Origin: Flavobacterium sp. ENC
Lineage (GTDB): Bacteria > Bacteroidota > Bacteroidia > Flavobacteriales > Flavobacteriaceae
Direction: 5' to 3'
DNA length: 64,000 nucleotides
Assembly (NCBI RefSeq): GCF_020991415.1
Contig: NZ_JAJMOY010000002.1
Location: forward strand, 372,001 to 436,000
Below are positions 51,221-59,060 of the stretch, piece by piece; position 1 is the first letter of the stretch; each line of letters begins with the position of its first letter. A model generated the notes under the pieces. It did not search any database. It saw only the letters and a list, made by a program, of their open reading frames with translations, and was not told the origin of the DNA. Both the position numbers and the translations under genes were made by a program.

Positions 51221-52433
51221 GTAATAATATAGCAGACTCGAAGAATATAAAAAATTTCAGTGAAATATTTGCAAAATCACATCATCAATATATACCAATC
51301 ATAATGAAAAAAAGATTAGATAATTGGAAAAATAAAAAGAAAATTGACCTACTGATTGATGATACAAAAAACGAAATAATTGCAAACTATTTAAAATCAA
51401 TAAATTATAATTCAGATGTATTAAAAAGCAATTTTGCTTTAATTGAAAATGCCAAAGAATTAATATTTGATGTAAAAAATAACAGACCAAAAATACACGT
51501 TATTTCTACCTTACTTTGTTTAGAAACATTTCAATTAAAATACGACCACATTTTAGATATAACATTTGAAAGTTATGAAAATGAAAACGTATTTGACAAT
51601 GTTAAAGATACTTTAGCTTTGGCTTTGGCAATTGACGTTCCTGTTTATCCGAACACATCGAGTATGGAAAAAGAATTATCTAAATATTATAAAAGCATTC
51701 TAGAAACGGGATTTACAGCACCAGATAATGAAGGTAGAAGTATTAAATTAAAAGCAACGAACTCTAAAGAAATAAACGATTTCAAAGTAAATAATTTAAA
51801 AAATATAGATTTAACAAAGTTTTGGTCTGCATTAGATGTGCTTTTATTAAAAGAAAATCTACAAGAAGAATTCTTAAAATTAAATAATGCATATAGAACA
51901 TTAAATTATTTAGAAGTTGCAATTTCAAAATTAGAAATTGCTCTTATAAATAACAATAGAAATGAGAACGAACTTCAATCAATTTTAACAGAAAACCCTA
52001 TTCTTTTTGGTATCGAATATTCTAAAATTCTTCCAAAACATAGACTAGGTTCTGAATATGAAATTGATTATGCTTTAGAACAATTCTCGGGTATAATTGA
52101 TGTTGTTGAAATTGAATCAAGTAATTTGAAATTATATACAAAACAAGGTAATCCGACTAAAGAATTGGTTCATGCTGAACAACAAGTAATTGACTGGATA
52201 AATTGGATTGAAAAAAACAATTCTTACGCAAATTCTAAAATTAATGGTTTTATTAGTCCTAAAGCATTTGTAATTATTGGAAGAAATTCTGATTTAACAG
52301 AAAAGATTAAAGAAAGTTTAATTAGAAGGAATAGAATATTTAACGGAATTATTTCGGTTCTCACTTATGATGATTTGCTTATAAAAGCGAAAACGATGCT
52401 AGAAATCTTAAACAAATAATTACTACCGCTAAC
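51214..52433 (+). mobile_element. Cassette-like module 3 (Shedu gene)
   Basis: The left end GTTAGCGGTAATAAT (51214-51228) is complementary in 14 of 15 positions to ATTACTACCGCTAAC (52419-52433). The single gene between them ends with its stop codon inside the right end. This is the strongest of the three end pairs. Confidence 0.65.
51304..52419 (+). CDS. sduA: Shedu anti-phage nuclease (DUF4263)
   Basis: This is a 371-aa protein. The C-terminal ~160 residues match DUF4263, the PD-(D/E)xK-like nuclease of the single-gene Shedu defence system: 'NELQSILTENPILFG', 'LPKHRLGSEYEIDYALEQ' (D255), 'IIDVVEIESSN' (E269-I-E271) and 'ELVHAEQQVIDWINWIEK' (Q294). The third catalytic residue, usually Lys in ExK, is Glu here; an E-x-E form occurs in part of the family as far as I recall. 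The N-terminal ~200 residues are helical and variable, as in other Shedu proteins, and presumably sense infection. It is the only gene of its cassette. Confidence 0.85.
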   Translation: MKKRLDNWKNKKKIDLLIDDTKNEIIANYLKSINYNSDVLKSNFALIENAKELIFDVKNNRPKIHVISTLLCLETFQLKYDHILDITFESYENENVFDNVKDTLALALAIDVPVYPNTSSMEKELSKYYKSILETGFTAPDNEGRSIKLKATNSKEINDFKVNNLKNIDLTKFWSALDVLLLKENLQEEFLKLNNAYRTLNYLEVAISKLEIALINNNRNENELQSILTENPILFGIEYSKILPKHRLGSEYEIDYALEQFSGIIDVVEIESSNLKLYTKQGNPTKELVHAEQQVIDWINWIEKNNSYANSKINGFISPKAFVIIGRNSDLTEKIKESLIRRNRIFNGIISVLTYDDLLIKAKTMLEILNK

Positions 52434-52460
52434 ACAGGTTTTACGCTATTGGGGTTTTGG

Positions 52461-52481
52461 GTAATGTATCAGATGTGTTGG
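52461..52481 (+). repeat. Partial copy of the end-of-island repeat
   Basis: This is a 21-bp match (one mismatch) to 3049-3069, sharing CAGATGTGTTGG. It lies just after the right end of the Shedu module and before the IS1-type transposase. The rest of the 3049-3136 element is absent here. Confidence 0.6.
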
Positions 52482-52548
52482 TGGTTAATTATTGAATCAC
52501 AAATTTACAGATTATCAATGCTTTATACTAATATCGCATAAAAATTAA

Positions 52549-52573
52549 AACAACCTTCGGGTTGTTTTTTTGT
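52549..52573 (+). terminator. Rho-independent terminator with TTCG tetraloop
   Basis: AACAACC / GGTTGTT form a 7-bp stem with a TTCG loop followed by a run of T. It lies about 130 bp after the Shedu gene and 26 bp before the transposase start, so it ends the former and insulates the latter. Confidence 0.85.
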
Positions 52574-52598
52574 TTTATAATGTCTTAAATCGAAAAAA

Positions 52599-53276
52599 AT
52601 GGCTTCAAACAAGACTTGGTGTTGCAAATGTGTTGGTGAAATTAGAAATATGATAAAATATGGCAAAACAAAGTCAGGTAATCAAAGATATATTTGTAAA
52701 CTGTGCAAGAAAACGAGAGTTGAAAATTATGCTTATCAAGCTTATAAATATGATATTAACAGAAGTATCATTCAATTTACCAAAGAAGGCTTAGGAATAA
52801 GAAGTACGGCAAGAATATTAAAAATCTCAACGACAACCTTGTTAAAAAGAATTATAGCCATTGCTAAAAACATTCATCAGCCTCTAATCAGTACAGGAAA
52901 GACCTATGAAGTGGATGAAATGTGTACTTATATTGGAAATAAAAGAAATTTTATCTGGCTGGTTTATGCTTTAGAGAAAGATTCCAAGAAGATAGTTAGT
53001 TTTAATGTGGGTAAAAGAACCAATAAAACATTGAACCGAGTTCTTACTACTTTAAAACTAGCAGAAGCTAAAAAGATATTTACGGACAGATTAAAAAACT
53101 ACAGCTATCTGATCGATAAGAAACTACATTCCGTAAAACGTTTTGGTACGAATCATATTGAGAGGAAAAATTTGACTTTACGAACTCATCTTAAAAGATT
53201 AAACCGGAGAACGATCTGTTTTAGTAAAAGTTTGGTGGTTTTAGTTTCTATTTTAAAGATTTACTTTTGGATTTGA
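52599..53276 (+). CDS. IS1-family transposase
   Basis: This is a 225-aa protein in one reading frame. The N-terminus has a zinc-finger-like pattern 'CCKCVGEIRNMIKYG...RYICKLCKKTR' (CxxC pairs) and a helix-turn-helix 'LGIRSTARILKISTTTLLKRI'. The DDE residues are visible in 'YEVDEMCTYIG', 'IFTDRLKNYSYL' and 'NHIERKNLTLRTHLKRL'. The C-terminus 'LNRRTICFSKS' is typical of IS1. The length is complete, so it may be active. I could not define the element's terminal inverted repeats or target duplication, so only the gene is annotated. Confidence 0.88.
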   Translation: MASNKTWCCKCVGEIRNMIKYGKTKSGNQRYICKLCKKTRVENYAYQAYKYDINRSIIQFTKEGLGIRSTARILKISTTTLLKRIIAIAKNIHQPLISTGKTYEVDEMCTYIGNKRNFIWLVYALEKDSKKIVSFNVGKRTNKTLNRVLTTLKLAEAKKIFTDRLKNYSYLIDKKLHSVKRFGTNHIERKNLTLRTHLKRLNRRTICFSKSLVVLVSILKIYFWI

Positions 53277-53426
53277 ATTATTAAACAGTAAGTTTATCTT
53301 TTAAAAACAGCTTTCTCATAGAATGCGCAACGTAAATGAAAACTTAGTAGAGCTGTGTGGAGTATTTAATTAAATTAAACTCAAAATATTCTTCTATTTG
53401 CAAAGAGTTACAATATAAAATAATAT

Positions 53427-53840
53427 ATGAAAAATAAAATTTTACTATGTATAATTGGGTTAATAGGTCTAATTTTATTTTATTACAAAACAGATACTTA
53501 TTTTGAACCTTATAAATACGCTAATAAGGCATCAAAATTAAATATTTATTACAATAATAAAGTAATTAAATATTTTCGTTCAGTTGGAGATTTTGATGGG
53601 GGTATAGAGATGGAAATTGAGTTTAATATTAATAATAGTGAATTGAATAATATCGAAGGCCAAGTAAAAAAAATGAATTATAAACATCCATCATTAGCTT
53701 TACAAAGCGAAAATTTAAAATATGCTGGAGATTCAAAAGTTGTTTATTTTTTTTCTAAGCATAGTCAAAATGGATCTGTTTTTATAATCTTTAATAAAAC
53801 GAAAGGAATTTTATTGATTAAGCAAAACACAATAAATTAG
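53427..53840 (+). CDS. Membrane-anchored small protein, immunity array
   Basis: This is a 137-aa protein with an N-terminal hydrophobic segment (KILLCIIGLIGLILFYY) that would act as a signal anchor, then a ~115-residue domain rich in Asn, Lys and Tyr. No family is recognised. It lies in a row of single-orientation, very AT-rich small genes after the IS1 transposase, which is how orphan immunity genes are stored behind RHS loci. The role is inferred from context only. Confidence 0.5.
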   Translation: MKNKILLCIIGLIGLILFYYKTDTYFEPYKYANKASKLNIYYNNKVIKYFRSVGDFDGGIEMEIEFNINNSELNNIEGQVKKMNYKHPSLALQSENLKYAGDSKVVYFFSKHSQNGSVFIIFNKTKGILLIKQNTIN

Positions 53841-53908
53841 GGATTAATGTGTCTGTAGAATCTTTTTTTTCAAAATTAAAGATATTGATATCAATATAGA
53901 TTGAATAA

Positions 53909-54352
53909 ATGAGGATAAAAAAGATTAGAATTTCCGGAAAAGCAGATGAAACTGTTTTGTCAATTACACTAAAGGATATATTAAAGTATATTGATAATCC
54001 ATCATCTAACCAATGGAAGTTATTGTGGATCGAAGGAATTGGGAGCTATGAAGAATCGATGTTGGAATTTGAAACGAAAATTAATGAATCGCCAAATGGT
54101 ATTTTGTTTAGCTATAATGAATTGATTAAATTGTCTGATGCAATGCATCAAATTATAGACCTGACTTTGATCGCAGATTTAGAAAGTGAAAAATTAATTA
54201 GGTATGATATAGATGACATGATGTACAAAAATTGTAAATACGTAATAGAATTGATAGATTCTTGTTTTTGGGAATTCACAAGTTCTGAAATGAAGGTTGT
54301 AGAAAGTATGAGACAAAAAATTGATGGTGCAGTTGATGAAATAGTAAAATAA
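53909..54352 (+). CDS. Small acidic protein, immunity array
   Basis: This is a 147-aa cytoplasmic protein without signal peptide. The sequence is acidic with alternating helices and strands ('LKDILKYIDNPSSNQWKLLW', 'KNCKYVIELIDSCFWEFTS'). The size, acidity and lack of cysteine clusters are usual for cytoplasmic immunity proteins of polymorphic toxins. It lies 71 bp upstream of a SUKH-like gene in the same direction. I do not recognise the family. Confidence 0.5.
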   Translation: MRIKKIRISGKADETVLSITLKDILKYIDNPSSNQWKLLWIEGIGSYEESMLEFETKINESPNGILFSYNELIKLSDAMHQIIDLTLIADLESEKLIRYDIDDMMYKNCKYVIELIDSCFWEFTSSEMKVVESMRQKIDGAVDEIVK

Positions 54353-54422
54353 TGACACCGTAGTTAAATGTAAAGAATTGCATGCTTGGGCTATAAATAG
54401 ACCTTATAAAAATAATATAAAA

Positions 54423-54794
54423 ATGAAAAGTTTAGATAGAAATGACCCGCCAACTTTAGAAGAAATCGAAGTCTTTTTAAAACAAGTGGATTTTATTTTG
54501 CCCGTAGGATTTATAAGTTTTTTTAAGGAAGCAAATGGAGCTGCTATTAGTACTGAAGAAGGGTATATTCTACTATGGGCATTAACTGATATGATAGAGC
54601 TGAATAACGATTATAATGTAAAAGAGTATGCACCAGAGTTTTTTATTTTTGGTTCCGATGGAGGAGACATTGCTTTTGCAATAGAAAAAAATACGGGTGA
54701 TATTTATAAACTGCCATTTATCGGTATGTCAAAAGAAGCAGCGATTTTAAAAAATAATAGCTTCGCAGAGTTTATTGAGCAGATATACAAATAA
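54423..54794 (+). CDS. SUKH (SMI1/KNR4)-like immunity protein
   Basis: ATG at 54423 (MKSLDRNDPPTLEEIEVFL) is chosen over an upstream TTG at 54378. This gives 123 aa. The pattern matches the SUKH superfamily: 'LPVGFISFFKEANGAAI' (the 'LP-x-DY..FL...NGG' block), 'YILLWALTDMIELNNDYNV', 'FFIFGSDGGDIAFAI' and 'IYKLPFIGMSKEAAIL'. SUKH proteins neutralise a wide range of nuclease and deaminase toxins. No partner toxin is left next to it. The 15 codons before the chosen start are also open and could be the end of a lost toxin frame. Confidence 0.75.
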   Translation: MKSLDRNDPPTLEEIEVFLKQVDFILPVGFISFFKEANGAAISTEEGYILLWALTDMIELNNDYNVKEYAPEFFIFGSDGGDIAFAIEKNTGDIYKLPFIGMSKEAAILKNNSFAEFIEQIYK

Positions 54795-54811
54795 GTAGAC
54801 CTTAATTAAAG

Positions 54812-55196
54812 ATGAAGCCAAATTACTTTGGAATATTAAAAGCAAATAAAAAGTAGTTATAAATGTTGCAATAATTTTATTTGCAGTTTTTCTGTTTATG
54901 AGATCTTTTTTTATAGAAACAAACCAAAAAAGATTTGAAGGAGGATTAAAAAACATTCAAGAAGAGCAGTATCAAGGTAGCGTAATTGATAAAAATTTGA
55001 AAAATTTAATCATAACGCCTCAATGATCTATTTAAATAATTGTACTAAAGTTTCGATTTTTGGAGAATTTTGGTCAAAAATCAGGATTGGAGATTCTTTG
55101 GAAAAGAAAAGGGGAGAAACAATTATTACAGTTTATAGAAATAATGAAAAGTTTACATTAGACAATAAAGAAATTCTTGATAAATTTAAAAAATAA
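54812..55196 (+). pseudogene. Frameshifted membrane protein, immunity array
   Basis: From ATG at 54812, MKPNYFGILKANKK reaches a stop at 54853. One base out of phase, 'VVINVAIILFAVFLFMRSFF' (a clear transmembrane helix) and 'TNQKRFEGGLKNIQEEQYQG' follow to a second shift near 55000. A third stretch, 'MIYLNNCTKVSIFGEFWSKI...VYRNNEKFTLDNKEILDKF', runs to 55196. The first break fits loss of one A in an A-run. Repaired, it would be a ~125-aa membrane-anchored protein of a type common near Bacteroidota RHS loci. Confidence 0.65.
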
Positions 55197-55274
55197 AGGG
55201 AGATAGAATCTGTAATTGGCTATACGAATGTATGAGAGGTATAAAGAAACTTTTTAAATTAAGTAAATAAAAAT

Positions 55275-55720
55275 ATGATTACTGAAATCGAACAACAGTC
55301 TCTGGATATTGATTGGTTTTTTACAGATGGAACACACATTGCTTTTGCTGCTTCGGGTGGTGGAAAACTACCTGAATCAATTTCAGAATCGGTTGATTAT
55401 AACTTGTTATCTCATTATTTTAGAGATTTGCCTGAAATGACAGAAGTAAAAATCAATAAAATCTAAGCGAAATATTAAAAACAGCTCCCGATGAAAGATA
55501 TTTGGCTGACTTTGTTTTAATGGCTAAAAAGGGGCTTTATTCTTTTGATAAAACTATGGTAAATAATTTTTCAGAAACAAGTTATCACTTAGTAGCTTCA
55601 CCTTTGACTCCGCTAGAAATAGTAAACTTGCCTCAGGAAATAATCCTGATACTTCAAAAAACGATATTCAGTGAGAATTTACAATTGATATCAAATATCA
55701 ATTCGTTTGAAATTTTATAG
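55275..55720 (+). pseudogene. Frameshifted small protein, immunity array
   Basis: The first part (55275-55466, MITEIEQQSLDIDWFFTDGT...EVKINKI) stops at 55464. In the next frame 'NLSEILKTAPDERYLADFVL...' continues without a break into 55502-55720 (ends 'ISNINSFEIL'). One missing A in the run near 55458 joins the two into a single 149-aa protein. It would be an immunity-type cytoplasmic protein; no family is recognised. The two pieces are thus one gene, not two. Confidence 0.65.
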
Positions 55721-55758
55721 GAATAGGAAATTCAGAGCTTTTATAATAAACAACCACT

Positions 55759-56145
55759 ATGAAAGAAATTAAAATTGGATTGAATTTTTGTATTTTACTA
55801 TTAATTTTCGCCGCCTGTAAGAAAGAAAACAACGATGATGAAATTGTAGAATCTGAAGATTCAGCTAGTTACTTTCAAAAAAAAATGAATAATCTAGTCC
55901 TTATGGATTCTTTAAGCAAAAGAGTTATTGAATATGGAGACACAAAAGCTTATTTTGAAATCCAGTCGATCTATAATATTGCCGAACAAAAACGTACATC
56001 AGCATTGTATTATGCACTTATAATGGCTAATAAGTATAATTATAATCAGGCTTATTATGATGTATACGAGATTTTAAATTCAACAAAAGCCGACAATAAG
56101 ACAAAAGAAATGGCCAACGAATATTTAAAGAAATATAAGGAGTAA
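55759..56145 (+). CDS. Small lipoprotein, immunity array
   Basis: This is a 128-aa protein with a clear lipoprotein signal: MKEIKIGLNFCILLLIFAAC, with the lipobox FAAC. An acidic spacer (KKENNDDEIVESEDSA) and a helical domain follow, with TPR-like spacing ('ALYYALIMANKYNYNQAYYDVYEIL'). It would sit in the inner or outer membrane facing the periplasm. Its position in the array suggests immunity against a periplasm-acting toxin. The function is not known. Confidence 0.6.
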   Translation: MKEIKIGLNFCILLLIFAACKKENNDDEIVESEDSASYFQKKMNNLVLMDSLSKRVIEYGDTKAYFEIQSIYNIAEQKRTSALYYALIMANKYNYNQAYYDVYEILNSTKADNKTKEMANEYLKKYKE

Positions 56146-56239
56146 AGTAGTACTATTTGCAGATTTGTGAGAACCATTTGCGTAGCGTCAATTAGGACTT
56201 CGAGGAGCTGGGGCTGAGGAAAAATTGTTCAGCAAATAG

Positions 56240-56317
56240 AATTTAGTTTATTCGTCGAAATCTAATCAACAAGCTGTAATTGACAGAATATTAAAATTTT
56301 TTAAATATGAAATTTAA
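56240..56317 (+). pseudogene. Remnant of an RHS toxin C-terminus
   Basis: An open stretch without a start reads '...SSKSNQQAVIDRILKFFKYEI' and a stop, overlapping the next gene's ATG by 11 bp. A toxin-end/immunity-start overlap like this is usual for polymorphic toxin pairs. The upstream part of the toxin is gone. It supports reading 56307-56651 as an orphan immunity gene. Confidence 0.45.
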
Positions 56318-56651
56318 AATAGTTATACCTGCAAAGTATCAAGTTAAGAATTATTACAATGATAATTTGGACATTAATGTAATTTTGGAAAATAAGGAAA
56401 TATTTTTCGCTACAATTTTCACTTTGGATAACATAAAAATGTTTTTAGAACAAAGTAATAGCAATTTTTTTTGGGCCGATACGATGATAATTATTAAAGA
56501 TTTAAAAAAAGAAACTATTAAAGAATTTGTTAAAGAAGTTGTAGATGGTGATAATCTCGAATCAATTTTTTATAAAATCGGAAATCTGGGTGAGACAGAA
56601 GGCTACCCTATTAATTTTGAAAGTGTAACAGATTTTAGTCATCAAATATAA
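56307..56651 (+). CDS. Small immunity-type protein
   Basis: This is a 114-aa cytoplasmic protein (MKFKIVIPAKYQVKNYYNDN...). It is acidic and mixed α/β, with no signal peptide and no recognised family. It begins inside the last codons of a toxin-tip remnant. It is the last gene of the RHS/immunity array. Its role as orphan immunity protein is inferred from that overlap and from size. Confidence 0.55.
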   Translation: MKFKIVIPAKYQVKNYYNDNLDINVILENKEIFFATIFTLDNIKMFLEQSNSNFFWADTMIIIKDLKKETIKEFVKEVVDGDNLESIFYKIGNLGETEGYPINFESVTDFSHQI

Positions 56652-56746
56652 AAGGGCTGGCAGACTTAACATACTTACTCACGCTCTCCGAAGTGTTCGT
56701 TATAAAAATCTGCAAATGTCCCTGACTTTGTGCAATTTTTTATTCC

Positions 56747-56770
56747 TGTCTCGTCCTGAAAAAAGTTTAC
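56747..56770 (-). repeat. Inverted copy of the end-of-island repeat (right part)
   Basis: This is a 24-bp perfect reverse-complement match to 3112-3136, containing TGTCTCGTCCTG. It lies at the right border of the second RHS island, 32 bp before the first ordinary chromosomal gene. The copy at 3112 lies at the right border of the first RHS island in the opposite orientation. Confidence 0.7.
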
Positions 56771-56801
56771 CTATTTACAAAAAGACTGAGTCTCATCCCA
56801 A

Positions 56802-58184
56802 CTACTCAACCCAACCATTTCTATTAAAAAACACCTTACGCGGATACTTCTTCGCATAAGTATCAATCAACTGCATGATGTATTGATTGCTGGCATACGG
56901 CGTCACAAAATCTTTGATCTGCGAAGGATCTGTAATCGCAACATCCGAAGTAATATATCCCATGCCGTAAAAATGGCCTTTTTCGACCCAGATGCAACTT
57001 CTTTCTTCGGCTGATCTGCCTTTATCGATAATGGCAAAAGTCGATCGGCTGTTTAGGAAAAAGTCGATCGCGGTTTCGATTTTGGAATTGTGGGAAGCGG
57101 CATCGGGTAAATCGGAGAGGTCTTTTTGGGGCAGAAATTCTCCGAGTTCCGGCTTTGAATATTTGCAGAACCGATAGTCAATATCGAATTGTTCGGAGAG
57201 GGAGCGGAGCAGGTTTATGGCAGCAAATTCGCTATTGAAAACTTCAATGCTGTCCTGAAATTTACCCATTTTCCCTATAGCCAGATACCGGTAGCCGTTG
57301 CGGGCTTCATATTGATACAGGCCATATTTGGCTTCAAAACGTTTTAAGGCCCTGTTGTAGGCAGGCCAAAGCTTTTTGATTTCCGTGCATTCCAGAAGAA
57401 GCGCCATCAGTTCGGTGGCGCAGACCTCAAAGGAAATACTGTGAATGTCCCGCAGGAAGTTTTGTCTTTGCGGATTGATATTGTGACCACTGAAGTGTGA
57501 CGCCACACGTTTTTTGATGTTTATGGCCTTTCCGACGTAAATTACTTTTTTGAGTTGATTGTAAAAGTAATAAACGCCCGGTTTTTCAGGTAATTGTTCA
57601 AAATCCTGAGGCGGCAGGTTGGGCGGCAAACGCTGGTCCTGTGCCGTATTTTTGATCATTTTTGAAATCACTCCTTCCTCATCCCATGCTAATAATCGTT
57701 CGAATAAGATCACCGTTGCAGCTGCGTCTCCACCGGCGCGGTGCCTGTCTTTTACGGGGATGTCCAGAGAATTGCAAAGATTGCCAAGACTATACGAACT
57801 CAGGCCCGGTTTAATTTTTCGGGCAGCGCGAACGGTGCAAAGTTTTCGGGCGGTCCATTTAAAACCTGCCTTTTCGATCTCATGGCGTACAAAAGAATAA
57901 TCGAAGTTGACATTATGGGCAACGAAGATGCGATCGGTGAGGAGATCCAGTACTTTTTCGGCAATATCATCGAAAATAGGGGCATGCTGCACCATTTCGT
58001 TGTTAATACCGGTTAAGGCAAAAATGGGAAGCGGTATCTCTTTCTGCGGATTGACGAGTGTTTCGTATTTGTCAATTACCATTGTGCCGTCGTGAATAAT
58101 AATGGCAATTTCCGTAATCCGGCTGCCACTGGCATTGCCGCCTGTGGTTTCGATATCTACTATGGCATATTGCATTTTTTTCAT
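56802..58184 (-). CDS. DnaQ-like 3'-5' exonuclease fused to GIY-YIG nuclease domain
   Basis: This is a 460-aa protein. Residues 5-175 form a DEDD exonuclease: 'AIVDIETTGG' (Exo I), 'FVAHNVNFDYSFV' (Exo II) and 'HRAGGDAAAT' (Exo III, H-x4-D). Residues ~205-285 form a GIY-YIG domain: 'PGVYYFYNQLKKVIYVGKAINIKKRVASHF', as in UvrC. This fusion, with a further ~170-residue C-terminal part, is widespread in Bacteroidota and is often called a DNA polymerase III epsilon-like protein. The likely role is in DNA repair. An alternative ATG is three codons in. It is the first non-island gene after the second RHS array. Confidence 0.9.
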   Translation of the reverse strand: MKKMQYAIVDIETTGGNASGSRITEIAIIIHDGTMVIDKYETLVNPQKEIPLPIFALTGINNEMVQHAPIFDDIAEKVLDLLTDRIFVAHNVNFDYSFVRHEIEKAGFKWTARKLCTVRAARKIKPGLSSYSLGNLCNSLDIPVKDRHRAGGDAAATVILFERLLAWDEEGVISKMIKNTAQDQRLPPNLPPQDFEQLPEKPGVYYFYNQLKKVIYVGKAINIKKRVASHFSGHNINPQRQNFLRDIHSISFEVCATELMALLLECTEIKKLWPAYNRALKRFEAKYGLYQYEARNGYRYLAIGKMGKFQDSIEVFNSEFAAINLLRSLSEQFDIDYRFCKYSKPELGEFLPQKDLSDLPDAASHNSKIETAIDFFLNSRSTFAIIDKGRSAEERSCIWVEKGHFYGMGYITSDVAITDPSQIKDFVTPYASNQYIMQLIDTYAKKYPRKVFFNRNGWVE

Positions 58185-58253
58185 CCGAACTAAAATAGGG
58201 CAGGTTTATGGGACGATTTCAATTGATTCTTAAGAAGTTGAAAATCGTACCTG

Positions 58254-58261
58254 CAAAAATA
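58254..58261 (-). promoter_or_regulatory. Possible -7 promoter element
   Basis: TATTTTTG on the minus strand fits the Bacteroidota consensus TAnnTTTG, about 70 bp before the exonuclease gene. No TTG -33 box was found at the right distance, so this is weak. Confidence 0.35.
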
Positions 58262-58354
58262 GCACAGATTGTAATAGGGTGTATTAGAAGTGTTGTTCTA
58301 AATTATAACAAAAATTAGAATTTAAAAATGGGATTTCATTGCTCAAAAATGAAC

Positions 58355-59059
58355 TTAATCCTGTTGAAATGATTTCAGGCTGCCGTCTTCATTAAATTGT
58401 ATGGCGTATTTCTCCCGGCTTCCGTTGATGGTTGTAGGGAACCATCTGACCTGATTGTTCCAGATGGAGATATACGTACTGGACAAGGGTTTAGCTCCTT
58501 CAATTTCCTGCGCTTTTTTATTATAGATTTCTGTTACTTTAGCTGCATTTATGAAACTGGTTTTGTTTAAAGAGACCAAACGTCCTTTGATATCATCGTG
58601 CACCGATAACTGAATCGGTCTGGGATCAGACCATTTGTTATCCCTGAATTCATACGCATCAATATATTTCGGATTTTCAGGATGCTGCAGCATCACATTG
58701 ATAGTTCCGTCATTATAAAAATAAAGGGTAGCATAAATGAAAATTTCCTTACCGGCATACTGAGGTAATTTTCGCATGGCCCCTTCTGCATTTTTCAGGG
58801 CATTGGTGTCTGTCAGAAAAGCAATTGTCTTTCCTTCAGGGTGATGTTCGCTGAGCACTGTAGCATGTTTTTCGAGTGCTGTATTTATAATTTCCCGAAC
58901 ATCGGGCTGTGTATTTTTTAACGGTTCAGTATTCCGTTTTTCGACTTCTTTGCCGGCCACTGTATCCGTCGTTGCGAATGTTTCGTCGATACTTTTTGAA
59001 ACCTGCTTACAGCCTAAAAACAGAAGACAGGAAATCAGTACAATACTTAATGGTTTCAT
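58355..59059 (-). CDS. Lipoprotein of unknown function
   Basis: This is a 234-aa protein with a lipoprotein signal (SIVLISCLLFLGC, lipobox FLGC). The mature protein has a repeat-like α/β plan: 'IIYATLYFYNDGTINVMLQHPENPKYID', 'SSTYISIWNNQVRWFPTTIN', 'KYAIQFNEDGSLKSF'. This suggests a β-sandwich of the kind found in small periplasmic proteins. It follows the membrane-protein gene by 1 bp, so the two are co-transcribed and may work together. No family is recognised. Confidence 0.7.
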   Translation of the reverse strand: MKPLSIVLISCLLFLGCKQVSKSIDETFATTDTVAGKEVEKRNTEPLKNTQPDVREIINTALEKHATVLSEHHPEGKTIAFLTDTNALKNAEGAMRKLPQYAGKEIFIYATLYFYNDGTINVMLQHPENPKYIDAYEFRDNKWSDPRPIQLSVHDDIKGRLVSLNKTSFINAAKVTEIYNKKAQEIEGAKPLSSTYISIWNNQVRWFPTTINGSREKYAIQFNEDGSLKSFQQD

Positions 59060-59060
59060 T

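Noticed and set aside
52440..53420. Complete IS1 element with terminal inverted repeats
   Set aside because: The transposase is clear, but I found no convincing matched ends or target-site duplication by eye.
55275..55720. Two separate small genes (55275-55466 and 55502-55720)
   Set aside because: The second frame continues upstream into the first across one A-run shift, and together they give one protein of normal size.
56802..58184. DnaQ/GIY-YIG fusion as a novel defence nuclease
   Set aside because: This fusion is a common chromosomal protein in Bacteroidota and stands with ordinary genes.
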